Assembly: GCF_000334895.1 (NCBI RefSeq)
Contig: NZ_BAFM01000027.1
Span: 1 to 33,738 of the forward strand
DNA from: Halococcus agarilyticus
Lineage (GTDB): Archaea; Halobacteriota; Halobacteria; Halobacteriales; Halococcaceae
Direction of reading: 5' to 3'
Length of the DNA stretch: 33,738 nt
The first letter of the stretch is position 1; each line of letters opens with the position of its first letter. The notes under the pieces are model-generated. The model was not told the origin of the DNA. It was given only the letters and a program-made list of their open reading frames with translations, and ran no database searches. A program made the translations under genes and the position numbers. Shown here in pieces: positions 15,451 to 22,932 of this stretch.

Positions 15451-16299
15451 TTACTGCTCCCCCATGAACGAAGAGTCCCGCCAGTGAACCACCCGTCGCT
15501 CGATCAGGAAGATCACCAACACGACGCCCGCGCTGATCACCCCGAGGATGAGGACGATCGCGACGGCGCGTCCCACGGCAGCCCGGCCGATGACGGACTT
15601 TGCCATCGAACCGATTCCGGGCGTCGTGCTGACGAACTCCCCGACGACCGCGCCGATCATCGCGAGGATGAACCCGATCTTCATGCCATCGAAGATGAAG
15701 GGGAGACCGTTCTGGAACCGCACGTACCGGAACTCCTCCCAGGTTCCGGCACCGAGCAGGTCGAGCATGTTCTCGGTCCGCTCGTCGACGCTGCGGAACC
15801 CGTCGATCGCCGCGATCAACATCGGGAAGAAGGCGACCCATGTCGCCATCACGTAGTTGGCGGCCGAGAGTCCGAGGAAGCCGACAAAGCCCATCCAGTA
15901 GATCGCCAGCGGCGTCACCGCGATCCGCGGAATCGTGTTCATGCCGACGACGAACGGCATCAGGGCACTCCGGAGGCGGTCGCTGGCGACGATCGGGATG
16001 GCCACCAGGATCGACAGGATCAACGAGGCGACGTATCCCACGCTCACGGCTGCGAGCGTGTTGGGGAGGACCAACAACATGACTCCCCAGATCCGCTGGA
16101 GTTCCGTGACCACGTCGATCGGTCCCGGGAAGTACGTCGAGGAGACGTCCACGAGGAGCGCCGTTGCCTGCCAGATGACCAGAAAACAGACCAGTCCGAA
16201 GATCGCAAGTCCGTACTGGCGGACCCGTCCGTCGCGTAGCGGCCCTTCACGCTCGCCAGCCAATGCACCTCCGACTTTCTGGATGGCGTCGGCGATCAT
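15451..16299 (-). CDS. ABC transporter permease (NitT/TauT, SsuC type), first of pair
   Basis: This 282-residue membrane protein has five to six hydrophobic segments, the EAA-type loop VDERTENMLDLLGAGTWEEF, and the following GMKIGFILAMIGAVVGEF segment characteristic of SsuC/TauC permeases. Its ATG overlaps the TGA of the ATPase gene (ATGA), a classic coupling arrangement, and the second permease follows after 3 bp. With the ATPase, the lipoprotein and the partner permease it makes a complete importer. The substrates of this class are usually organic anions (sulfonates, nitrate, pyrimidine precursors, phthalate-like acids), which fits a transporter linked to an amidohydrolase. Confidence 0.9.
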   Translation of the reverse strand: MIADAIQKVGGALAGEREGPLRDGRVRQYGLAIFGLVCFLVIWQATALLVDVSSTYFPGPIDVVTELQRIWGVMLLVLPNTLAAVSVGYVASLILSILVAIPIVASDRLRSALMPFVVGMNTIPRIAVTPLAIYWMGFVGFLGLSAANYVMATWVAFFPMLIAAIDGFRSVDERTENMLDLLGAGTWEEFRYVRFQNGLPFIFDGMKIGFILAMIGAVVGEFVSTTPGIGSMAKSVIGRAAVGRAVAIVLILGVISAGVVLVIFLIERRVVHWRDSSFMGEQ

Positions 16300-17138
16300 C
16301 GTTGGCTCTTGAAGTGCTGGTGAACCTCGGTTGATAGTTCGACGAAGCGGTCCGATCCCCGCGTCTCGTCGGTCCGCGGCCGCGGGAGGTCGATATCGAT
16401 GGTGTCGACGACCTGGCCCGGCCGGGACGAGAGCACGACCACCTTATCCGAGAGGAAGACGGCCTCATTCAGGTCGTGTGTGATGAAAAGCACCGTCTTC
16501 TCGGTTTCCTCCCAGATTCGCAACAGTTCGACGTTGAGCTCGTCTTTCGTCATCGCGTCGAGCGAGCCGAAGGGTTCGTCCATCAACAGCACCGACGGGT
16601 CGTAGATCAGTGCCTGCGTGATGGTGAGCCGCTGTTGCATCCCGCCCGAGAGCTCGTTGGGGTAGGCGTTCTCGAAGCCCTCGAGGCCCACCAGCGAAAG
16701 CAGGTCCTCGGCCCGCTCGCGATAGTGGTCCATCGACTCGGAGATGGCGCCGTTGCTCTTGAGAATCTGGACCGGGAGCATGACGTTTTTCTTTACGGTC
16801 CGCCACTCGAGGGCCACCGGTTGCTGGAACACGAGTCCGACCTCGCTCCGATCGTGGTCCTCGCTGTGGACGCTCGTGCCGGCGACATCGACGCTTCCAG
16901 CGGTCGGTTCCAGAATACCCGCCCCGAGGTGCAACAGGGTCGTTTTCCCACACCCCGAGGGGCCGACGACGGAGACGAACTCCCCGTCACCCACGTCCAG
17001 GTCGATGCCCTCCAGTGCAGTGACTGATTCCTCGGTCGGATCGGTACCGTACACCTTGTCCACGTCCGAGAACGATATCTTTGGGTCCGAAGTCGGTGAG
17101 GCGGTGTCCGGCCGCGCGTTTGCAATATCTTTACTCAT
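16296..17138 (-). CDS. ABC transporter ATP-binding protein (SsuB/TauB type)
   Basis: This 280-residue cytoplasmic ATPase powers the importer. Walker A is GPSGCGKTT (59-67), the Q-loop is at Q105 (FQQP), the signature LSGGMQQR at 163-170, Walker B LLMDEPFGSLDA (184-195) and the switch His221. The start at 17138 is chosen because it opens the first ABC-like residues (MSKDIANARP). An in-frame ATG at 17171 would add 11 residues lying within a duplicated start region. The segment containing the ATG occurs twice, 40 bp apart, and the upstream copy opens a 15-codon frame that ends across this start (see findings). A promoter-like TATA box at 17203-17210 suggests the ATPase and permeases can be transcribed apart from the binding protein. 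Confidence 0.93.
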   Translation of the reverse strand: MSKDIANARPDTASPTSDPKISFSDVDKVYGTDPTEESVTALEGIDLDVGDGEFVSVVGPSGCGKTTLLHLGAGILEPTAGSVDVAGTSVHSEDHDRSEVGLVFQQPVALEWRTVKKNVMLPVQILKSNGAISESMDHYRERAEDLLSLVGLEGFENAYPNELSGGMQQRLTITQALIYDPSVLLMDEPFGSLDAMTKDELNVELLRIWEETEKTVLFITHDLNEAVFLSDKVVVLSSRPGQVVDTIDIDLPRPRTDETRGSDRFVELSTEVHQHFKSQR

Positions 17139-17178
17139 TGTCGGTGGGGTGACTCTCGAACGACATAGCATTACTCAT
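17131..17178 (-). CDS. 15-codon upstream ORF overlapping the ATPase start
   Basis: ATG at 17178 opens MSNAMSFESHPTDNE and stops at TAA 17131-17133, overlapping the ATPase ATG (ATGAGTAA shared). It lies 25-32 bp after the TATA-like box, exactly where a leaderless message would begin. Termination there could re-initiate on the ATPase. It may equally be a neutral by-product of the local duplication. Confidence 0.35.
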   Translation of the reverse strand: MSNAMSFESHPTDNE

Positions 17179-17200
17179 TGTTGGTGGGATATTCCTCGAA
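17131..17200. repeat. Imperfect 40-bp tandem duplication of a start-codon region
   Basis: On the minus strand both copies read TTCGAG, then a CCCACC block, then ACAATGAGTAA. About 28 of 40 positions agree. The period of 40 bp (ATG at 17178 and at 17138) changes the frame between copies. Confidence 0.75.
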
Positions 17201-17442
17201 CGGTTTAAATGTGACGTGCGTCTGCCCGCGCGGCGGGACGGCAGGCTCTCCGGCCAGCCTCGCGGCCGTGTACTTTCGATCTCGTGCTCGTTTTCGAAAC
17301 GGCGACCGACACGGGTCGGTTCCCGTTGACGGCCTCATAGGGACCATTGTAATTTGCTATGGATCCGACACTGTATGCGGGCTCCAGTGATCGCGACATT
17401 CGGAACTCGATGCAACGGCTGAAAATGGTTACAACGGTCCCA
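17139..17442 (-). promoter_or_regulatory. Intergenic region with internal promoter between binding protein and ATPase
   Basis: The 304-bp gap holds the duplicated start region, a TATA-like ATTTAAAC at 17203-17210, and GC-rich inverted-repeat-prone sequence (CCCGCGCGGCGGG around 17225-17237, and GGCCGCGAGGCTGGCC on the minus strand near 17253-17268). These may form the end of the binding-protein message. Such a gap lets the abundant binding protein be made in excess of the membrane complex. Confidence 0.45.
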
Positions 17443-18771
17443 TCAATTACCCGACTCGGCCTCTGCGAATATCTCGGCGAACCGGCCACCCGTCTCCATA
17501 ACCTGGGCCCACTCGTCGTCCGTGAACTCGACCGGTTCCGAGGCCTCGAACGGCGCGCGATTGACCATCTCGCTGGCCGCTGGCACGACGGACGGGTCGT
17601 CGAGGAGTGCATTCGCGGCGCCGTCGCGTCCAACCTGGACGCCCTGCTCGGTGAAGTAACCGATTTGCTCCTCCTGGTAGCTGTTGTTGATCATGACCGC
17701 CACGGAGGTTTCGTACTGACCCCGCAGCTCCTCCTCGGTCCAGGTCTGGAGGTTGGGATTGACCTCGTTTTGCATCAGGTTGAGGTATTCGTCGCCGTTC
17801 AGGAGCACCCACTTCATGGTCTTGTGGAACCCGGTGAGCACGGCGGCCATGAACTCCTCGCTGTTCTCCTTGTTCTCGTACCAGCCGTTGTTGACCCAGA
17901 TCGACTGGCCGGGGATCGCACCGAACTGGGTCAGGGGGACGACGCCGAGCTCCACGTCGGCCGCCTCCTCGTAAGCGGTCAGGAGGTCGATCGACCCCCA
18001 GACGGCCTGTACATCGTTGGAGGCCAGGGTCGGTGGGCCGACCTCCTCGCCCGCGGCCCTGGTGCCGATTTCGCTGCCGTCCACGCCGGCGAGTTCGGGG
18101 TACATCGGCCAGGTCGAGGAGGCGAAGCCCGACGCGAGCAGGACGTCCTTGCCCGCGAGGTCGGCGGGACCGGACACCTCGTCGGTCCGGTAGATCAACG
18201 AGAGCAACGGCCGTGCCAGGTAATTGCCAACCAGGCTCATGTCCAGCGCTTCGGCCTCCTCGCCGCCATCCCAGACCGAGATGGCCGTCGCGAAGGAGGC
18301 ATAGCCCATCTCCGTGGTCCCGGTTCCGATGTTCAACGATTCCGTGTCCGAGCCGTTGCCTAGCTGGGCATCGACGTTGGGGACGCCTTCGTCAGCCCAG
18401 TAGCCTTCGAGCTCCGCGATGTGTGGCGTCCCGTGGGTCGGCTCTTTCTTCCAAGAGGCGGTGAACACGACCTCCTCCTCGTCCATGAATCCACTACTAC
18501 TGCCACCACCGCCGGCCGTCGTCTCGGCACCATCACCACCGCCAGCCGTCGTCTCGGCACCATCACTACCGCCAGACGTCGTCTCGGCACCATCACCACC
18601 ACCGCCACCGCCACCACCGTTACCGTCACCGGTACAACCCGCGAACATCATTACTCCCAACATACCTGCCGACCCATGCAGGAACTTTCGTCTGTCTATC
18701 TCACCTGGTAGGGTAGCATCAAGCTCTTCGATGATACTCTCTTTGGCCTTGTCCATGCCTTTGTCTGTCAT
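17443..18771 (-). CDS. NitT/TauT-type ABC substrate-binding lipoprotein
   Basis: This 442-residue extracellular binding protein resembles the NMT1/SsuA group (mature part starts EEEVVFTASWKKEPTHG, with LAGKDVLLASGFASSTWPMY and ENSEEFMAAVLTGFHKTMKW). Twin arginines at 27-28, a short hydrophobic stretch and a lipobox ending at Cys46 (MFAGC) predict Tat export and a lipid anchor. A long Gly-rich linker follows, with three copies of a ten-residue unit containing DGAETT, that should hold the domain away from the membrane. The start at 18771 is preferred over a longer frame because a TATA-like box (18794-18803) lies about 25 bp before it. First gene of the operon. Ligand unknown. Confidence 0.9.
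   Translation of the reverse strand: MTDKGMDKAKESIIEELDATLPGEIDRRKFLHGSAGMLGVMMFAGCTGDGNGGGGGGGGDGAETTSGGSDGAETTAGGGDGAETTAGGGGSSSGFMDEEEVVFTASWKKEPTHGTPHIAELEGYWADEGVPNVDAQLGNGSDTESLNIGTGTTEMGYASFATAISVWDGGEEAEALDMSLVGNYLARPLLSLIYRTDEVSGPADLAGKDVLLASGFASSTWPMYPELAGVDGSEIGTRAAGEEVGPPTLASNDVQAVWGSIDLLTAYEEAADVELGVVPLTQFGAIPGQSIWVNNGWYENKENSEEFMAAVLTGFHKTMKWVLLNGDEYLNLMQNEVNPNLQTWTEEELRGQYETSVAVMINNSYQEEQIGYFTEQGVQVGRDGAANALLDDPSVVPAASEMVNRAPFEASEPVEFTDDEWAQVMETGGRFAEIFAEAESGN
18511..18600. repeat. Three tandem 30-bp repeats in the lipoprotein linker
   Basis: Units share the core GTCGTCTCGGCACCATCA and differ by a few bases. On the coding strand each gives GDGAETTAGG-like ten-residue units. 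A (CCACCG)n-like tract follows at about 18597-18620 and encodes the poly-Gly run. Confidence 0.85.
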
Positions 18772-18793
18772 ACACATCCAGATGTGATGCCGA

Positions 18794-18803
18794 GTATATA
18801 AAT
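18794..18803 (-). promoter_or_regulatory. TATA box of the NitT/TauT operon
   Basis: ATTTATATAC on the minus strand, about 25 bp before the chosen ATG at 18771, is the strongest TATA box in the window. Confidence 0.6.
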
Positions 18804-18835
18804 GTTGCTGTTGATTCCGGCAAGGAAGTATCAAG

Positions 18836-19027
18836 TTTAGGACGTCGCATCGGGAAGCGTTGCGAAGGCGGTGGGTTACGATCCGGTGGGGCAGGTAGTA
18901 CTTCGAAGGGAAACCGGTGCCAGAAGCATCCTGTTCGGTATTTAAGCAGGCCGAACCACGCTTCGACGAACGGGCGAGTTACCCAGGTTTCACGCTTGAA
19001 CCTCCACTCCAACAGATCTAGCGGCAA
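18836..19027 (-). pseudogene. Transposase C-terminal fragment (IS6-like)
   Basis: The minus strand reads LLEWRFKRETWVTRPFVEAW, FGLLKYRTGCFWHRFPF. The expected tail then appears in another frame (STTCPTGS, a stop, PTAFATLPDATS, resembling STT..T.RWLTAFATLHDATS). The LKYR.RRFWHRFP block is typical of a haloarchaeal transposase C-terminus. Only this end is left, just upstream of the promoter of the ABC operon, so the operon's upstream region has been rebuilt by an insertion. Confidence 0.55.
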
Positions 19028-19339
19028 ATCGTATCACGGGCCGCGGTCGGCTCACATCAGTGGACGACCGCGGCCGCGCGAGATCGTCTTCAACATTGAC
19101 GAGCGTGGGCTATTCGTCTCGATGAACCTCAGGCAGAGATCGTTCGAAATAATCGAACGCGCGACTGGCAAAAATCGGTCACTAGGGGACAGATTCCGGT
19201 CTAAAATAACGACAATATCAGTGTTACATCTAGTTTTTACTTATGTTATTCCCATATATCGAACGGACCTTGAGAGAACTCGGCGGACATAGCTACCGGG
19301 AGCGTTCCACGTCCCCACCGATTCGGGAAGGGTAGACAC
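19028..19339. other. Gap with a GC hairpin and a perfect operator-like palindrome
   Basis: No convincing gene. GGCCGCGGTCG and its exact complement near 19041-19077 are separated by 15 bp. At 19142-19160 lies CGTTCGA-AATAA-TCGAACG, a near copy of the site upstream of the IclR gene. An open plus-strand frame (with EIVFNIDERGLFVSMNLRQR) is present but I cannot assign it. Confidence 0.4.
19142..19160. promoter_or_regulatory. Operator-like palindrome, copy 1
   Basis: CGTTCGA and TCGAACG flank AATAA: a perfect 7-bp inverted repeat. It agrees at 16 of 19 positions with the site at 20136-20154. Confidence 0.5.
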
Positions 19340-20107
19340 TCAAACGAGGGATAGTTCCAGTTCGTACTCGCTTACCAGTTCGGTGAGCACCTCCGCGAGC
19401 TGCCGTTCCCGCTCGGAGCCGGCAAAGGAGTGTTTCGGGCCGGTGATGCTGAACCCACCGATGACGTCGCCGGACTGTTCGGTCGCCGCCACGCCGACCG
19501 CGTGGAGATCCTCAATGTTCTCCTCGTGGTTGACGGCATATCCCCGGTCGCGTATCTCCTCAAGTTCCGCGAACAGATCCGCTCGGTTCGTGATCGTCTG
19601 GTTCGTCTCGGCGGGCAATCCCCACCTGTCGAGGATCTGCTCAACGCGCCGTCGGGGCAGTTTCGACAGTATCGATTTCCCGACCGCCGTGCTGTGTAGG
19701 TACAGCCGGTTTCCCATGCGCTCGTGTGCCCATCCCATCTTGTTGCCCGACGCTGAGTGGATGAACACGGCTTTCCCCCCCATCTCTACAGAGAAGTTCG
19801 ACCGGAATCCGACCTGTTCGAACATCTTCTCCGTGAACTCGCGTGCCAGCACGAACGCCTTTTTGCGGGTGCGGACCTCGTTGCCCAGCCGAAGCAACTC
19901 CGGCCCAAGATAGTAAATGTCGCCCCGCTTTATTACGAACTCCGTCGACTTCAGCGTCGCTAGGTGGCCGTGAATCGTGCTCTTCGGGGCCTCCATCAAC
20001 TCCGCGATCTCGGTGACCCGTCCGCCGTCGATTTCTTCAAGCAGTTCGAGTATCTCGATCGACATCGCGGTCGTGTTTAGGGTTTTTGACTCATTGTCGT
20101 CTACCAT
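19340..20107 (-). CDS. IclR-family transcriptional regulator
   Basis: This 255-residue regulator has a winged HTH in the first 75 residues (GGRVTEIAELMEAPKSTIHG HLATLKSTEFVI) and an IclR effector domain with LYLHSTAVGKSILSKLP, RGYAVNHEENIEDLHAVGVA and GGFSITGPKHSF. It is the natural candidate to control the ABC operon to its right (18771-14572) and/or the oxidoreductase to its left (20373-21479), both on the same strand. A palindrome at 20136-20154, just upstream of a TATA-like TTATTAG (20129-20135), suggests self-regulation. The effector is probably a pathway acid. Confidence 0.93.
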   Translation of the reverse strand: MVDDNESKTLNTTAMSIEILELLEEIDGGRVTEIAELMEAPKSTIHGHLATLKSTEFVIKRGDIYYLGPELLRLGNEVRTRKKAFVLAREFTEKMFEQVGFRSNFSVEMGGKAVFIHSASGNKMGWAHERMGNRLYLHSTAVGKSILSKLPRRRVEQILDRWGLPAETNQTITNRADLFAELEEIRDRGYAVNHEENIEDLHAVGVAATEQSGDVIGGFSITGPKHSFAGSERERQLAEVLTELVSEYELELSLV

Positions 20108-20135
20108 ACTCCGCAGAGCCGGCCTTTGCTAATAA

Positions 20136-20154
20136 CGTTCACGATAATCGAACG
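20136..20154. promoter_or_regulatory. Operator-like palindrome, copy 2, upstream of the IclR gene
   Basis: CGTTC and GAACG flank ACGATAATC. It abuts the TATA-like element of the IclR gene, so a bound regulator could block or recruit transcription factors. It is nearly the same as the site at 19142-19160. Confidence 0.5.
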
Positions 20155-20372
20155 ATTTTTGAGGGTCCGACCGTCGATCGATGAGTGTTCGTTCTCAGAA
20201 ATCCCTTTTACAAAGTATCCAAGACCCGAGGAAAGGTGATAGCGAATCTGCCCGACGCTGCGGTGACCATGGAAGTCACAGTCACGTTCCCTTCGTACTC
20301 CGCACCGAACCACCAATTATGTTCGAGAAAACATATCGAGGATACGTGGTTCTTGATACGAAATCGGTGACC

Positions 20373-21479
20373 TCACTCCGCTACTTCGATCCATCCGCCG
20401 CGGTCGTCAGATTCGTAGGCCGCGTCGAGAACGCGAAGCAACTGGACCGCGTCGTCGACGGTCGCCGGCACATCCCCAGTCTCGTAGCCATCGAAGAAGG
20501 ATTTGAAATAGTCCCGAACGTAGTCGCCCCAGGCTGGGAATCGGTCGTATGAGAACTCGTAGTCGATGGTACGGCGGGGAGCACCCGACCAGTCGTGGTG
20601 ATCCGCTGTGAGTTCAAGAGGAACTGTGGGCTCATGCTGAAGCGAGTCATGATGGACCGGGGTCCTAGCCTGGGCGTCGGTTCCGTAGATGCCGAGATGT
20701 GTATCCTTGCCCCGTTCGCTCAGGTAGTAGCCCGTGTGGTACGTCCCCAACACACCACCCTCGGTCTCGAACTGAAGGACCGCGCCCGCCTCAATGTCGA
20801 CCTCGTCCGTTCGGTGGAACCGGGCGTTTACCTCCGAAATCGGATCGTCGAGCACCCAGGGTATCATATCCACCCAGTGGGGACCGATCCACTGGAGTGA
20901 ACCGCCGCGACTCGTCGCTTGATCGTAGATGTAGTGTTCGGTGTTCCGATAGGATAGCTGGCTAGCATTGAACCGACCCTGGACGGTCCAGACGTCGCCG
21001 AAAAAGCCGTCACGGACTCGGTCACGGAGATCCATCGTGACGGGGTTCGCTCGGTAGAACGTCGTCGGCGAGACAGTAATGCCTGACTCGTTCGCCCGCT
21101 TCGCTATCCCCTCCAAGTCGGCAGCCGTCCGCCCGATTGGCTTTTCACTAATGACGTGGATACCCTCATCCACGGCGGTTTCGACGATCGACGGCGTCTC
21201 GTCGTTGCGGTAGGTGATCCAGACTACCTCGATGTCCCCTTCGGTGAGCAAGCGGTGGGGGTTCTCGTAGACCGACGCTCCAGCCACGAGGTCAGCGACC
21301 TCCTGGCTCTCCGTCGTGATCTCGTCCGGTCGCTCATCCATGGCGGCGAGGTTTTCGAGATCGATCCGTCGACCCGGTTCACAGACCGCCGTGATGTCGA
21401 CGCCGAGCCCGCTTGCGATAGCGAAGTACGGATCGCGGTGATGGTGATCAACGCCGATGTACCCTGTTTTCACACCCAT
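20373..21479 (-). CDS. Gfo/Idh/MocA-family oxidoreductase
   Basis: This 368-residue NAD(P)-dependent dehydrogenase acts on sugars, inositols or their acids. The N-terminal Rossmann domain starts VKTGYIGVDHHHRDPYFAIA, where the usual GxGxxG is altered to GYIGVDHHH. The family signature EKPIGRTAADLEG marks the domain junction, and a C-terminal alpha/beta domain follows with the substrate-site region GGSLQWIGPHWVDM. The start at 21479 is chosen because a TATA-like ATATAT (21502-21507) lies 23-28 bp upstream; a longer in-frame ATG (21503) would sit inside that box. It diverges from a second Gfo/Idh gene. Substrate unknown. Confidence 0.88.
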   Translation of the reverse strand: MGVKTGYIGVDHHHRDPYFAIASGLGVDITAVCEPGRRIDLENLAAMDERPDEITTESQEVADLVAGASVYENPHRLLTEGDIEVVWITYRNDETPSIVETAVDEGIHVISEKPIGRTAADLEGIAKRANESGITVSPTTFYRANPVTMDLRDRVRDGFFGDVWTVQGRFNASQLSYRNTEHYIYDQATSRGGSLQWIGPHWVDMIPWVLDDPISEVNARFHRTDEVDIEAGAVLQFETEGGVLGTYHTGYYLSERGKDTHLGIYGTDAQARTPVHHDSLQHEPTVPLELTADHHDWSGAPRRTIDYEFSYDRFPAWGDYVRDYFKSFFDGYETGDVPATVDDAVQLLRVLDAAYESDDRGGWIEVAE

Positions 21480-21501
21480 GGCCACACACCGGGTCGGGAA
21501 C

Positions 21502-21507
21502 ATATAT
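21502..21507 (-). promoter_or_regulatory. TATA-like box of the minus-strand Gfo/Idh gene
   Basis: ATATAT lies 23-28 bp before the ATG at 21479, which decides between two in-frame start codons. Confidence 0.45.
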
Positions 21508-21700
21508 GAAGATTCTGGTCACCGGTACCGCTGATGTGGAATGTCGGGTCGGTGATGGTCCTCCAGCGGACGGAGAACCGTTCGCCTTCCATTCACTCGG
21601 TCGAAACTTCAACCGCCACGGATCTGCCAGGGTGCTCTCCATCAGGTGACCGAAACGTTGTTACCATGTGCCGTGTCATATGAGACGAGGTAGTAGATCC

Positions 21701-22849
21701 ATGCAGGAAATTGGCATTATTATGAACGGTGTGACGGGCCGGATGGGAACGAACCAGCATCTCATCCGTTCGATCCTAGCGCTTCGAGACGAGGGCGGTG
21801 TCGAATTGCCCTCCGGAGAGCACGTGATTCCGGAACCAATGCTCGTCGGGCGGGATGAGCGTAAGTTGCGAGCATTGAGCGAGGAGCACGGCGTCGACCG
21901 GTGGACCGCCGACCCCGACCTCGAATCGTGTCTGGACGGCGACGACGAGATCTACTTCGATTCGCAGATCACGCCACGGCGGCCCGACGCGCTCCGGAGA
22001 GCCATCGAGGCGGGAAAGGACGTGTACTGCGAAAAGCCGCTGGCTATGGACCTAGACAGGGCCCTAGAGGTAACACGTGTCGCCGAACGAAGCGGCGTCA
22101 AGCACGGCATCGTTCAGGACAAACTCTGGCTTCCCGGGTTGATGAAACTCGATCGGCTGATCGATCAGGGATTTTTCGGAGACATACTCTCGGTGCGTAT
22201 CGAGTTCGGGTACTGGGTGTTCAGTGGTCACGGCCAGCCGGCACAGCGGCCCTCCTGGAACTATCGGGCAGAAGACGGTGGAGGGATCATCGACGACATG
22301 TTTTCCCACTGGAGTTACGTTCTGGAGAGTCTCTTCGGTCGAGTCGAGTCTGTGACGTGTCTCGGAAGGACCCACATCCCCAACCGGGTCGATGAGAATG
22401 GCGACGAGTACGAGGCCACCGCTGACGACGCGGCATACGCCATCATGGAACTGGAGGGCGACACCGTCGCCCAGCTCAACTCCTCGTGGACGACACGGGT
22501 CAAGCGCGACGACTTACTCGAGATACAGGTCGACGGCACGGAGGGAAGCGCCGTCGCAGGATTACGGGAGTGCACGACCCAACACCGCGCCAACACGCCG
22601 AAACCCGAATGGAACCCGGACCAGCCGACCGAACACGACTTCCACGAGGACTGGGAGCGGGTGCCCGACAACCGGGAGTTCGAGAACGCGTTCAAACAAC
22701 AGTGGGCCGAGTTCATCCGCTACGTCGTCGCGGACGAACCGTTCCCCTGGGATTTCCGCGCCGGAGCGAAGGGGGTCCAGCTCACCGAGGCAAGCCACCG
22801 CTCTTGGGACGAAAAACGGCGCGTTACGGTCGACGAACTCCGGATCTGA
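21701..22849 (+). CDS. Gfo/Idh/MocA-family oxidoreductase (larger form)
   Basis: This 382-residue protein opens with a nucleotide-binding loop MNGVTGRMGTNQHLIRSI, then has the family signature VYCEKPLAMD at the domain junction, WNYRAEDGGGIIDDMFSHWS with the His-containing active-site helix, and a C-terminal sheet domain. A loop near the N-terminus (DEGGVELPSGEHVIPEPMLV) is longer than in typical members. In-frame upstream ATGs exist at 21668 and 21680, but 21701 gives the normal N-terminus. It is divergent from the other Gfo/Idh gene, so the two dehydrogenases could act on successive or epimeric intermediates. Substrate unknown. Confidence 0.86.
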   Translation: MQEIGIIMNGVTGRMGTNQHLIRSILALRDEGGVELPSGEHVIPEPMLVGRDERKLRALSEEHGVDRWTADPDLESCLDGDDEIYFDSQITPRRPDALRRAIEAGKDVYCEKPLAMDLDRALEVTRVAERSGVKHGIVQDKLWLPGLMKLDRLIDQGFFGDILSVRIEFGYWVFSGHGQPAQRPSWNYRAEDGGGIIDDMFSHWSYVLESLFGRVESVTCLGRTHIPNRVDENGDEYEATADDAAYAIMELEGDTVAQLNSSWTTRVKRDDLLEIQVDGTEGSAVAGLRECTTQHRANTPKPEWNPDQPTEHDFHEDWERVPDNREFENAFKQQWAEFIRYVVADEPFPWDFRAGAKGVQLTEASHRSWDEKRRVTVDELRI

Positions 22850-22932
22850 GGAGGGAGCCGTTCGACGCGAGAGCGCCATCGACCATGGGGTCCATGGAGC
22901 GAAACGGAAGTGTGACGGGTGACGAACGTAGT

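Noticed and set aside
15484-18363. Long plus-strand frames opposite the ABC operon
   Set aside because: They mirror intact permease, ATPase and binding-protein genes with full motif sets; the antisense products lack any recognisable domain.
18511-18600. The 30-bp repeats as a CRISPR array
   Set aside because: Units are directly adjacent without spacers and code for an in-frame Gly-rich linker.
18996-19292. A 98-codon plus-strand frame between the transposase fragment and the IclR gene
   Set aside because: No recognisable domain, no promoter, and it overlaps the transposase remnant and hairpin sequence.
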